Shown: positions 32,846 to 39,916 of the stretch, one piece after another | Position numbering within the stretch: the stretch's first letter is position 1 | Layout of the letters: the number at the start of each line of letters is the position of its first letter | Virus record (IMG/VR): IMGVR_UViG_3300032770_001059 | Coordinates: 1-48,393 of that record | Length of the DNA: 48,393 bases | Strand: one strand, 5' to 3' | Source: a virus | Notes under the pieces: model-generated | What the model was told of the DNA's origin: nothing | Database searches by the model: none | Seen by the model: the letters and a program-made list of their open reading frames with translations, nothing else | Made by a program: the position numbers and the translations under genes

Positions 32846-33046
32846 TCACCCTCCATAGAACAAATTGGACTTGCCCTTCTTCTTCCGCCTCGCCGTCGCT
32901 CCCACGGTTTGCGTCGGATTGACGTTCGCGGGGTTCTTGAACAGGGCGGGCTCAGTCGAAGGAGGCGTTTGCAGCGGCCTCATCGCATAATCGACGTTCC
33001 GCAGCGACGGCGAATTGGTGTTACTGAATCGTGGCTGGAAAGCCAT
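32846..33046 (-). CDS. Small basic-tailed protein 2 (cassette inside split terminase)
   Basis: 66 residues, Asn/Pro-rich, ending RRKKKGKSNLFYGG. It is separated by 3 nt from both neighbours and so is part of the same operon. It shares with the neighbouring small genes a C-terminal basic stretch followed by F-[FY]-G. No other feature is recognisable. Confidence 0.68.
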   Translation of the reverse strand: MAFQPRFSNTNSPSLRNVDYAMRPLQTPPSTEPALFKNPANVNPTQTVGATARRKKKGKSNLFYGG

Positions 33047-33049
33047 GTC

Positions 33050-33271
33050 TTACTCCCCGAAGAAGCGATCAGGCTTCGGTTTGGCGCTCCTCTTCCGGTT
33101 TTTCGGGAGCGGCTTAAAGTGCCGCTTCGCCATGCGCGCGAAGTTTGCTTCCTGCCCCAGCTTTCCGCCGGCGTGCGCTTCCTCGTTTGCGTACTCCTGA
33201 ACGCTTTTCCCCGCGGCATTCGCCTTCTTCGTGAACAGCCCTCTGTGCGCGGGATTAATGTGGATTGCCAT
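33050..33271 (-). CDS. Small basic-tailed protein 1, phage HPAHRG-type
   Basis: 73 residues. The opening AIHINPAHRGLFTKKA, followed by GKSVQEYANEE, is a pattern I associate with small conserved phage proteins of unknown role. The C-terminus is very basic and ends in PDRFFGE. The stop lies 3 nt before the next gene. It is coupled to the methyltransferase gene upstream. Confidence 0.75.
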   Translation of the reverse strand: MAIHINPAHRGLFTKKANAAGKSVQEYANEEAHAGGKLGQEANFARMAKRHFKPLPKNRKRSAKPKPDRFFGE

Positions 33272-33274
33272 GCG

Positions 33275-33847
33275 CTACCTCTCTTTCGTCCAGCAGGACG
33301 GAGGCACACCGGGAGTATGCCGGCGAGGTCGCGCCCCTCCGTCCTGCTGAAGTACCCGTCGAGTAAACTGCGCGTATCCGAGCACGCCCTCAAGATGCAG
33401 CCGGTCGCCGCGCTTCACGTAAACCGAAATCCGCGAACTGTTGCCGATTCGCAGCGGAACGACCAGCCTCCCGTCCTCGCGTATCTGCTTCACCCACACG
33501 GGAGCGATCTCGCGCGCCGCGAACGTCACCAGCACGGCATCAAACTGCTCGCCAGAGTCGTAAGTGCAACCGTCTGCCGCAATCAGCGCTACATTTGCAG
33601 GTAGTTTTTCCTGCACGCCTGGGAGCGGTTGCACCTCGACACTCACCACATCTGCGAAGCAGCTCGCCAGCACAGCAGTTTGAAAGCCCGAACCTGTTCC
33701 AAGTTCGAGAACGGATGTACCCGTTCCTAGAGTAGCGGCCAACATCTCCGCCATTTGCGAGGTCGGGACCGTGCAGTCCTCGCTGATCGGCACCGGGAAA
33801 TCAGGGTCGCTGCCATCCGGCGTGAAGAGTCTGCGATCGACACTCAT
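33275..33847 (-). CDS. Protein-L-isoaspartate O-methyltransferase-like protein
   Basis: 190 residues from the ATG at 33847, which overlaps the TGA of the terminase ATPase gene (ATGA); an ATG five codons upstream is an alternative. The product has the PIMT signature: TVPTSQMAEMLA (substrate-binding entry), VLELGTGSGFQTAVLA (motif I, SAM binding), VVSVEV (motif post-I), DGCTY, then FDAVLVTFAA (motif II) and GRLVVPL (post-motif). These enzymes methylate isoaspartate in damaged proteins to start repair. In phages they may maintain or modify virion proteins. It is the first gene of the cassette inside the split terminase. The family is clear; the substrate in this phage is not. Confidence 0.85.
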   Translation of the reverse strand: MSVDRRLFTPDGSDPDFPVPISEDCTVPTSQMAEMLAATLGTGTSVLELGTGSGFQTAVLASCFADVVSVEVQPLPGVQEKLPANVALIAADGCTYDSGEQFDAVLVTFAAREIAPVWVKQIREDGRLVVPLRIGNSSRISVYVKRGDRLHLEGVLGYAQFTRRVLQQDGGARPRRHTPGVPPSCWTKER

Positions 33848-34530
33848 AGTCCCAACTGACATTCATCCCAGAACGGCCCCGGTGCGGGCGAACTCACGGC
33901 GATGATCTGCTTCGCTACCGGCTGCACCGTGTTGTAGCAATCGTTGAACTCCGGCAGAAACGCAGCCTCGTCGAACATCACCCCATACGGGTGAAACAAG
34001 CGCACTTGGTTCACACCTTTCGGGACTCCGACAATGCGGGAGCCATTACTGAGAATCAACTCGCGCGTATTGTCCACGCGGAGCTGAATCCTGTCGCTCA
34101 ACCACGACTGTTGCCGCCGGTAGAGGATGCGGCAGTAGTTGATGAGTTCGACAACTTTGTCCTCTTTCTCCGTTTGGAGAATCCACTCGATGTGCGGGAA
34201 CCACTGGCACATCCACGCGATATACCCGCAGACCAGCCACGAGGTCATCATTTCGCGGCTTTTCGGGATGAACAGCCGCAGCTCGTCAAGCATGATCTGG
34301 AGGAGCGCGGCGAAATACGTTTTCTTCGGGAACGGCGCGACTGGCGGAGTGCCCTTGGCGAGCCAGTGATTGTCCTCGGTTTGGGTGTAACCTGTCAGCC
34401 ACAGTAGACAGCCTTTGTCGAAGGATGCCACCCTCTCACCCATGCGATCCCAAAGCTCTCGCCTGTCGCACTCTTGCCGGACTTGAATCAGTTCGAGCAG
34501 AAGGTGTCGTTCGGCTGGATCGTCTGGCAT
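33844..34530 (-). CDS. Terminase large subunit, ATPase half (separate gene)
   Basis: 228 residues matching only the N-terminal half of a terminase large subunit. It has the atypical Walker A IPKSREMMTSWL (about 88-99), the adenine-binding region, Walker B VMFDEAA (near 195) and the coupling motif SSPAPGPFW close to the C-terminus, where the protein stops at ECQLGL. The nuclease half is a separate gene at 30896-31933. The ATG at 34530 overlaps the end of the small terminase gene by 43 nt and has no clear ribosome site; an ATG 29 codons in (34443) is an alternative. It would power DNA translocation and must associate with the nuclease protein. Confidence 0.86.
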   Translation of the reverse strand: MPDDPAERHLLLELIQVRQECDRRELWDRMGERVASFDKGCLLWLTGYTQTEDNHWLAKGTPPVAPFPKKTYFAALLQIMLDELRLFIPKSREMMTSWLVCGYIAWMCQWFPHIEWILQTEKEDKVVELINYCRILYRRQQSWLSDRIQLRVDNTRELILSNGSRIVGVPKGVNQVRLFHPYGVMFDEAAFLPEFNDCYNTVQPVAKQIIAVSSPAPGPFWDECQLGL

Positions 34531-35039
34531 GTTTGGTCGGGCTGGTTAGCTTCCTCCTTCAGGGCGTTTTCCGGCCAATATCTGTGCTCCAAGAAGAACT
34601 TCAGTTCCGCATTGGTGCGGTTGGTGTAATCGGCTCCCAGGCCGCTTACATCCACCTGCTGCTTCGGCTTACCTTCGGCACGATCAATTAGGTAGGCACG
34701 AAACTTGTATTTGGCGTGAACATCGTCGCCGGAGAAGGCGTCCATAATGAGCTGGTGAGCAAGCGCATCGGCCAGCGTGCGCTTTTCGGCATCGGTGAGC
34801 AGGTTCATTTTTTCCAGCTCATCCGGAGTGAACTCTTCCGCGAGAGGGACACCTAGTTTTTTCACCAGAGCTTGCGTCACCAGCGTTTGATAAATCTTTG
34901 GGCGCCCCGCAGGATTGCCTGACTGTCCTTTTGTGAAAGGCCGCCCGGCATGGGGTTGCGTGCCCTTTTCGAAAGGGCGGCCGCGGGTGCCCGAGTTGGG
35001 TTTCCCCTCGGGTTTACTTGCCTTCGTCTGCTTGGCCAC
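34488..35039 (-). CDS. Terminase small subunit-like protein (DUF5681 type)
   Basis: 183 residues, GTG start at 35039. The N-terminus has two copies of a Gly/Arg/Pro element, GRPFEKG and GRPFTKGQSGNPAGRPK, characteristic of DUF5681 proteins. The middle is helical (LLTDAEKRTLADALAHQLIM). Immediately upstream of the terminase ATPase, this is the small-subunit position, and the basic N-terminal repeat could bind DNA at the packaging site. The start overlaps the end of the upstream gene by 26 nt. No classical HTH is obvious. Confidence 0.78.
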   Translation of the reverse strand: MAKQTKASKPEGKPNSGTRGRPFEKGTQPHAGRPFTKGQSGNPAGRPKIYQTLVTQALVKKLGVPLAEEFTPDELEKMNLLTDAEKRTLADALAHQLIMDAFSGDDVHAKYKFRAYLIDRAEGKPKQQVDVSGLGADYTNRTNAELKFFLEHRYWPENALKEEANQPDQTCQTIQPNDTFCSN

Positions 35040-35295
35040 GGGATTCGATCTTGTTATTTCCCCAGGCGGTCGCGACTTTGTTCACGCCATAAAGCGAACC
35101 TGCGCTCGTGGTGAGGAACCACGTGATGCCCTCCAGCGGGGGCACCTGCTTGTTGTGGATCGTGAGGAAGAGGACCACAACGCAGCAGGTCAGCACGACG
35201 ACTCCGGTTGCCCAGCGCCCGAACGACGGCTGACCGGTCGGCTCGGATAAGACGAGGGCGTGAAAGGTCGCGACCTTCATGAGGAAGTTGTTCAT
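35014..35295 (-). CDS. Small membrane protein, holin candidate
   Basis: 93 residues with a clear membrane helix (TGVVVLTCCVVVLFLTIHN, about 30-48) and a second moderately hydrophobic stretch (GITWFLTTSAGSLYGV). It lies between the lysis genes and terminase, a usual place for a holin. No clear ribosome site precedes the ATG at 35295; a second ATG at 35280 is possible. The call rests on topology and position. Confidence 0.65.
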   Translation of the reverse strand: MNNFLMKVATFHALVLSEPTGQPSFGRWATGVVVLTCCVVVLFLTIHNKQVPPLEGITWFLTTSAGSLYGVNKVATAWGNNKIESRGQADEGK

Positions 35296-35297
35296 GG

Positions 35298-35600
35298 TTA
35301 TTGGGCGGGGGTGGGACTTGGGGCAGCGACGGTCGTGCCAGCCCTGTGACCAAACAAGCCTTTGACGTTGCAGGCCAGAACGATCCCGTTGACGATCGTA
35401 CTCAGCGCCCCATCGATGACGGGCTGGTTTTCAGGAGTGATTTGGTCCGCGAGCCCCGCTTCGTTTTTGATGATGTTGATAGCAAGCTGCTGTTTCGCGG
35501 AACCAGGCTGGTTTTGCATCGTCGCCTCTGCGACCGCTACTGCGGAGAGAGCAACATTCGTCCAGTTCATGATGTTCGGCAAGAGGTTTTTCACATCCAT
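35298..35600 (-). CDS. Small lysis-region protein, second holin candidate
   Basis: 100 residues from the ATG at 35600 (MDVKNLLPNI), which has AAGGAG 9 nt upstream; the frame extends 14 codons without a ribosome site. Moderately hydrophobic helices occur at TNVALSAVAVAEA and at IVNGIVLACNVKGLF. It is rich in Ala, Asn and Gln and ends in a Pro/Ala tail. It lies directly after the muralytic enzyme gene. It may be a holin or holin modulator. Confidence 0.65.
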   Translation of the reverse strand: MDVKNLLPNIMNWTNVALSAVAVAEATMQNQPGSAKQQLAINIIKNEAGLADQITPENQPVIDGALSTIVNGIVLACNVKGLFGHRAGTTVAAPSPTPAQ

Positions 35601-35666
35601 AAATGACGGCTCCTTTGTAGGCGTTTTACAGGTGCTCTTCACTTTCCCGATTGAGTGCGTCGGACT

Positions 35667-36233
35667 TTAGGGCATGGGGAAGCCCTGGTAGTAATTGGTG
35701 CCATCGTGGATGTACTTCACCGGCACATGAACGTCTCGCCAATTGCCGGAGTTGTACGTGTCCAGAACGGCTGAAAGGGTTCTCGCTTTGCGGAAGCCGA
35801 GAACGAAATTGACGATAAAGTGAACCGCGGCATCACACGCGATCTTCGGGTCGGAGCCAAGCTGCTCCGGCGAATATTGCGTGTTAATGCAGAGCACTTG
35901 CCACGGGCCATACGAACAGGCGGCATCGCGGCCCCACATCTGCACCGCTTGACGTATGCGCTTGTCACGGAGGTAGTAGTAGCCGCCGGAGTAATACGCA
36001 CGCTCGAAGCGCGGCTCACAGTGATCCCCGAAGGTGCTTTCGCACCCGGAGATGGCCCATAGCAGCTTCGCTCCGTCTATTGGGTGCCCTGATCCGTCAT
36101 CCGTTTCGGCCAGCGGAATCAGGGATCCAAATTGTTGGCACAGCTCGGCGACGGTCTCACGCGGGATCTTAGCCAATAGCGGCTTCGGGTTTAGTGGTGG
36201 TGACGCGTTCGGAACTTCGACAATTGCGCTCAA
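35667..36233 (-). CDS. Endolysin: lytic transglycosylase-like enzyme
   Basis: 188 residues with a goose-lysozyme/SLT-like catalytic fold: SGCESTFG with catalytic E65, then SYGPWQVLCIN (about 107-117) and DTYNSGN near 160, the three motifs of lytic transglycosylases. These enzymes cleave the glycan strand of peptidoglycan to release virions. There is no signal peptide, so export would depend on a holin. The ATG overlaps the stop of the coiled-coil membrane gene by 4 nt. It lies within a four-gene lysis cassette. Confidence 0.85.
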   Translation of the reverse strand: MSAIVEVPNASPPLNPKPLLAKIPRETVAELCQQFGSLIPLAETDDGSGHPIDGAKLLWAISGCESTFGDHCEPRFERAYYSGGYYYLRDKRIRQAVQMWGRDAACSYGPWQVLCINTQYSPEQLGSDPKIACDAAVHFIVNFVLGFRKARTLSAVLDTYNSGNWRDVHVPVKYIHDGTNYYQGFPMP

Positions 36234-36583
36234 CGTGTGGCCTCTTTCGTGGTGTGTGGGGCAGGTACGTGTAGGTGATCAACGATGGACGCTGTCGCCA
36301 CGCTTACGATCAGCGAGACGATCAAGGCTACGATGATGGTGATGACCGAGTGCCGTCCGATCTGCTGGTTGTGAGCGGCTTCGAGGGCGGTCACGCGCTC
36401 AGCCGTACTGCGCTGGATCTCCTCCAACCGTTGCACACGTCCCGGCTGACCGTTGCCGACCATTTCCTTGCGGAAGTTCTCTTGCCGCTCCTCAATTCGG
36501 GCAAGAGTCGCGCTGGTTTTCTCGCGCCAATCGTCAAATTCTGGGGTATGGACCGGACAAGGCTGCTGCACGGCGCAATTCAT
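36230..36583 (-). CDS. Coiled-coil protein with C-terminal membrane anchor (lysis accessory)
   Basis: 117 residues from the ATG at 36583, which overlaps the upstream stop (ATGA). Residues 20-80 are a coiled coil (SATLARIEERQENFRKEM, QRSTAERVTALEAAHN), followed by one membrane helix (SVITIIVALIVSLIVSVATA) and a short tail. The topology resembles XhlA-like or spanin-like lysis proteins. It is coupled to the transglycosylase gene. Confidence 0.75.
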   Translation of the reverse strand: MNCAVQQPCPVHTPEFDDWREKTSATLARIEERQENFRKEMVGNGQPGRVQRLEEIQRSTAERVTALEAAHNQQIGRHSVITIIVALIVSLIVSVATASIVDHLHVPAPHTTKEATR

Positions 36584-36957
36584 GGGTGTACCCACACGCG
36601 GGCAGCGCGGGTGTCACCGATAAACGGCCACGCTGCCACTTTGTTGCGGGCTGCTTGTACGCGTTTAGCGTTTGCCCGAGCGCCATACTTGCCCTTCGTG
36701 ATGCCGACATTCGCCTGAGAATCCCTGAATGTCAGCGTTGCGCGCGAGTCGCTCTTCGAACGCTCCGGCCCTCTGAGCTGCAGGGCCATCTCGTGCTCCT
36801 TGCGGCTGACGCAGCGTCCGCGATGTGACCTGCGCGCGCAATGGAGGCATCGCCATTCGGCGTCCCCTGCTTTTACCAGGGCGTCGGCTTCAGAGGTTGG
36901 GATGTAACGGCGGAGCTTTCCTTCGAAATTGTGCAGAGCAATGCTGTGAGTCGGCAC
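36580..36957 (-). CDS. Hypothetical protein with Cys motif, first gene of the lysis/packaging operon
   Basis: 125 residues from a GTG at 36957, with a distant GGAG (about 12 nt). It has a CLHC...C zinc-type element (residues about 37-48), a basic Arg/Lys-rich body and a C-terminal AAWPFIGDTRAARVW. No family recognised. As the first gene of the - strand operon that runs to the portal, it could be a regulator or a small virion protein. Confidence 0.6.
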   Translation of the reverse strand: MPTHSIALHNFEGKLRRYIPTSEADALVKAGDAEWRCLHCARRSHRGRCVSRKEHEMALQLRGPERSKSDSRATLTFRDSQANVGITKGKYGARANAKRVQAARNKVAAWPFIGDTRAARVWVHP

Positions 36958-37308
36958 CGTTCAGAGTGTCTCCAGCGGGGTTCTCTTTTTGGGGAATGGG
37001 ATTCCTGCGAGGTACGGCGCACCACTTACGCAGGAGTCGTGCTCGTGGTCAACGGCACGTCGCCAGCCGCTTGGGGCTGGGTTGCTTACCGGAGCGGTTT
37101 CGGTGAAGGATACCGCCCGCTCCGGGCAACTGGAGAACTCAACCAACTCCTACCCTACACCTGGGGCAGACTGGGGTAAAGGAAAATCTGCAGGAGTTTT
37201 CCACAGGTCTGTAGAAAGCGGGCAAGGCTCCGACAAAGGAGAAATAGTGCGCCGCAGTTTCTCGATAGGTATATAGTGAGTGACTGCTTGGGCTGCAAAG
37301 GAGGGGCT
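36958..37308. other. Non-coding divergent region with a long hairpin
   Basis: 351 bp between the divergent lysis operon and the exported cargo gene. CCGGAGCGG (37089-37097) and CCGCTCCGG (37117-37125) form a 9-bp inverted repeat enclosing a second 4-bp pair (CGGT/ACCG). CCTGCG and CGCAGG make another weak pair near 37001-37031. TATATA at 37270 could be a -10 for the + gene, but I find no good -35. There is no convincing ORF on either strand. It could hold promoters for both directions or a small RNA. Confidence 0.4.
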
Positions 37309-38595
37309 ATGTGGAGGTGTTTGCCTCTTAAATTGTGCTTGTTGCTTCTTATTATTGGCGCTGCATCTCGCTACACGCACGCGCAGGAAATCGCGACGCC
37401 AACAGTAATAGATGTAACTTCCATCCCATCTGTCGGGAGCGTGGCCACTGTTCAAACAATGCAGCCTTTAGACCTGCACCAAGTCAACCAGCAGATTTCA
37501 GAGATCCCGGGCGCCGCCGCCCCGGATTGGAAGGTGATCCAGATAAAGCCAGCGACAGGGCAGGATCAATATTTCATTCGAGAGAGCCCAACCGAGTGGA
37601 AATATGCGACCCCGGAGAAGCCGGCTACGGGGGCGGCGCCCACCGAAGCGGCGCCCACCGAAACGACCAGGCCTGCTATGCCCGTACAGCCCCCTGTGCT
37701 TTGGATTACGGCGGACGGTTCTGGCCAAGGATACAAGATCCTCACCCAACTCGTTCCACCTGATTCTGGACAGAACTCGTGGGGTTGGCCAGAAGTCGGC
37801 CCGTTCGCCATTCATTCCTATCGTGACACACAGGCGCTCCAAGACCTCCTCTCGAATAATCCTGGCCTTATCATTCACCGCGGAGGAGTGCTGCCTGACG
37901 AGTGGTTTCACCTTATTCGAGGTTCGGGCAGACCCTACGTGCGAGTTAGGCCAACGTCACCAAATCAGGGACTTTCGGGAATCAAAGGGGCTGCCCGGTT
38001 GGGCGATCAATCAATATCTCAGGACCGTGCTCGTATAATCAGTGCCCTACCTAGACTAAATGGGGGGCTGTTGGACTATTGGGAGCTGTCCAGAATGGGT
38101 CTGGATTGGGGAGAGAGGGCCGGCTGGAAGGGACTCCTATCGGATCTCGCGAGCCGTTCCTTGTTGGATCAGATGGTCGAAGCAGACTCGGAAGTACTGC
38201 GGACAGAGCTTGTCACCGGGACCAGTGATGTTGTCTTTGTGATTGCCCACAATGACGCCGACCACCGCTTTATTTACCTTCCTGGCTCTCGTGGAAAGAT
38301 CTCCTATGACGACGTCGGAAGTATGCGAAGGGAGGTCGCACCAGACAGGACGATAGTCCTCATCACATGTGAGGGCGGCAGAGAAAACGCGGACGCATGG
38401 TCGCTTGCTGAAATGATGGTACAAAACAAGCTAGCGAAAACCGTATTTGCATCGCGAAACAAAGTCTCTGCCGTTAATCTGCCCGCCATTCTGAACGATC
38501 TTCTCAAGAACGGCGGCAAATTGAGGGACACCCTAGACAAGTACGACTATCTTCAGTTCGTAATGCGGGTGGCATGGACGAACTTCGATGTTTAA
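37309..38595 (+). CDS. Exported caspase/CHAT-like protein (H314/C354 dyad)
   Basis: 428 residues from the ATG at 37309, preceded by AAAGGAGG at 5 nt. A signal peptide (LKLCLLLLIIGAASRYTHA) is followed by a Pro/Thr/Ala-rich segment to about 125. The C-terminal part (about 290-400) has the layout of caspase-family CHAT peptidases: a strand ending in His (VVFVIAHND, H314), a Gly/Leu strand pair, a second strand ending in Cys (IVLITCEGG, C354) and a helix plus strand with KTVFASRNKVSA. CHAT proteases normally act in the cytoplasm as effectors; export makes this one unusual. Its AT-richer composition and + orientation mark it as cargo. It overlaps a membrane protein gene by 8 nt. The dyad is my reading of a remote similarity; the enzyme activity is inferred. 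Confidence 0.75.
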   Translation: MWRCLPLKLCLLLLIIGAASRYTHAQEIATPTVIDVTSIPSVGSVATVQTMQPLDLHQVNQQISEIPGAAAPDWKVIQIKPATGQDQYFIRESPTEWKYATPEKPATGAAPTEAAPTETTRPAMPVQPPVLWITADGSGQGYKILTQLVPPDSGQNSWGWPEVGPFAIHSYRDTQALQDLLSNNPGLIIHRGGVLPDEWFHLIRGSGRPYVRVRPTSPNQGLSGIKGAARLGDQSISQDRARIISALPRLNGGLLDYWELSRMGLDWGERAGWKGLLSDLASRSLLDQMVEADSEVLRTELVTGTSDVVFVIAHNDADHRFIYLPGSRGKISYDDVGSMRREVAPDRTIVLITCEGGRENADAWSLAEMMVQNKLAKTVFASRNKVSAVNLPAILNDLLKNGGKLRDTLDKYDYLQFVMRVAWTNFDV

Positions 38596-38971
38596 GAATG
38601 TTCTGAGTGCGGTCTTCGACCTTGGATTTTTTCCGAACGCCGGGCAGCCCGAAGAACGACTTCTCCTCGGAAGAAGACAACTCACAGCTGCGCAGCTCAG
38701 CTGGGATATTATTTGTTGGATCTTCTTAGCCCTTGGGATTTTCCTCCGTCAAGGACTTGAGGTCCAAGCCCTTTCGTGGCATCGTGAGCGACTCAGCGCG
38801 GCATCGTTTGCGGCGTCGTTAGTTATCTCATTTGCGTTATTTCCGCTCGTCATGCGCCACCTGAACAGACGACGTCCTCGGCCAAACCTAATCCACTTGG
38901 CGACGCCTTTCGCTTTCGGGTTCTTCCTGGACCTTGCCAGGTTCTCTGCTTATAAGTGGTTTAAGGCATAA
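38588..38971 (+). CDS. Membrane protein partner of the exported CHAT-like protein
   Basis: 127 residues with three likely membrane helices: about 38-56 (SWDIICWIFLALGIF), 70-92 (FAASLVISFALFPLVM) and 105-124 (FAFGFFLDLARFSAYKW). It overlaps the previous gene by 8 nt, so the two are co-expressed. No family recognised. It could anchor, inhibit or be a substrate of the exported partner. The 114 bp after it, up to 39085, hold no clear terminator. Confidence 0.75.
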   Translation: MFKNVLSAVFDLGFFPNAGQPEERLLLGRRQLTAAQLSWDIICWIFLALGIFLRQGLEVQALSWHRERLSAASFAASLVISFALFPLVMRHLNRRRPRPNLIHLATPFAFGFFLDLARFSAYKWFKA

Positions 38972-39085
38972 ACCTGCCGACGCGGAGTCTTGTTTGACCA
39001 CCCGCGAGTTGCCGCTTAAATTTTCGTTAGCCGGTTTTTCTTCGGGAGCAGGCCCCAAGGCACTACAAGTGAATAACGGGATAGT

Positions 39086-39916
39086 CTAATTCGCCTGTAC
39101 TTTGCTGTTGACGCGCCGAAACTGGCGCGGTTCGTCGCCCAGAAGGTCTTGCGTGCCGGCCAGATTCAACCATCGTTCACTTTTTTCCGAGAGCGAATTG
39201 GGCTGGCGGCCTCGCTGGGGCACTGGCACCCACTCGCCCCACTGCTTGAAGTAGAACGCCACGCCGGCATCTTCGCACTGCGATTTAATCCGACGCACCC
39301 AGCCGGGGTGCATCGGACGCGCGTGCGGGCCGCTCTCGCCACCGACGATCACCCAATCGATGCTTCTGAGATCAACCGTGCCCAAGTCAGCGATCAGGGG
39401 CTCACAGGAGAGGAAGCGTACTTCTGCTGGAATCTCCCGCAGGATGTCCACACGGTATCGGCGCTCGGGATCTTCCACTGTCGTCCCCACCCAGACGTTC
39501 TCCGGGATTGTGCCGTTCTGGCAGGTATCGATGTAGGCCTTCATTCTGTCTGGTCTCTTCGTGAACAGCAGGAACGTGTGCCGCGAGCACGCCTTCATCA
39601 CCTCGAATGCATGGTTAATAATCTCGATCGGCACCAGCTCGTGGAACGTGTCACTCATCGAATTCACGAACGTCGCCCGCGGCTTCTGCCAGCGCACCGG
39701 GTCATCCAAGTGCTTCTCGATAACGCGCAGCTTACCCGTCCACCGCGGCTCGCCATGGTGCCACTCGGCGAGGCCTTCGTAGGGTTCACCCGGAGCAGCG
39801 AAACGCGCCGAAACTCGTTCCGCATAGCAATGCCTGCATCCCGGACTCTTGCGCGTGCAGCCGCGCAGAAAATTCCAGCTCGAATCAACGTAAGGAATGC
39901 TCGTTTTGTATCCCAT
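39086..39916 (-). CDS. Gp37/Gp68-family protein (DUF5131)
   Basis: 276 residues from the ATG at 39916 (GAGAGG 7 nt upstream), overlapping the DnaB gene by 32 nt. The product has the family's N-terminal pattern SSWNFLRGCTRKSPGCRHCYAER, written here as its key residues C30, C37, C40 in the longer numbering, with a CxxxxxxCxxC cluster reminiscent of an iron-sulfur site; then FVNSMSDTFHE, LLFTKRPDRM, VWVGTTVEDPE, FLSCEPL and WVIVGGESGP. Members are common in phages and plasmids and resemble radical-SAM-type barrels, but their reaction is not known to me. It sits at the end of the replication operon. Confidence 0.87.
   Translation of the reverse strand: MGYKTSIPYVDSSWNFLRGCTRKSPGCRHCYAERVSARFAAPGEPYEGLAEWHHGEPRWTGKLRVIEKHLDDPVRWQKPRATFVNSMSDTFHELVPIEIINHAFEVMKACSRHTFLLFTKRPDRMKAYIDTCQNGTIPENVWVGTTVEDPERRYRVDILREIPAEVRFLSCEPLIADLGTVDLRSIDWVIVGGESGPHARPMHPGWVRRIKSQCEDAGVAFYFKQWGEWVPVPQRGRQPNSLSEKSERWLNLAGTQDLLGDEPRQFRRVNSKVQAN

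Noticed and set aside
32435-33604. A 389-codon + strand frame crossing the terminase cassette
   Set aside because: It runs opposite four small genes with good ribosome sites and coupled spacing; its Arg/Leu-rich product is noise-like.
31934-33843. A self-splicing intron or intein as the cause of the terminase split
   Set aside because: The gap contains five coding genes in the same direction, the ATPase ends in an in-frame stop coupled to the next gene, and no intein or homing-enzyme motif is present.
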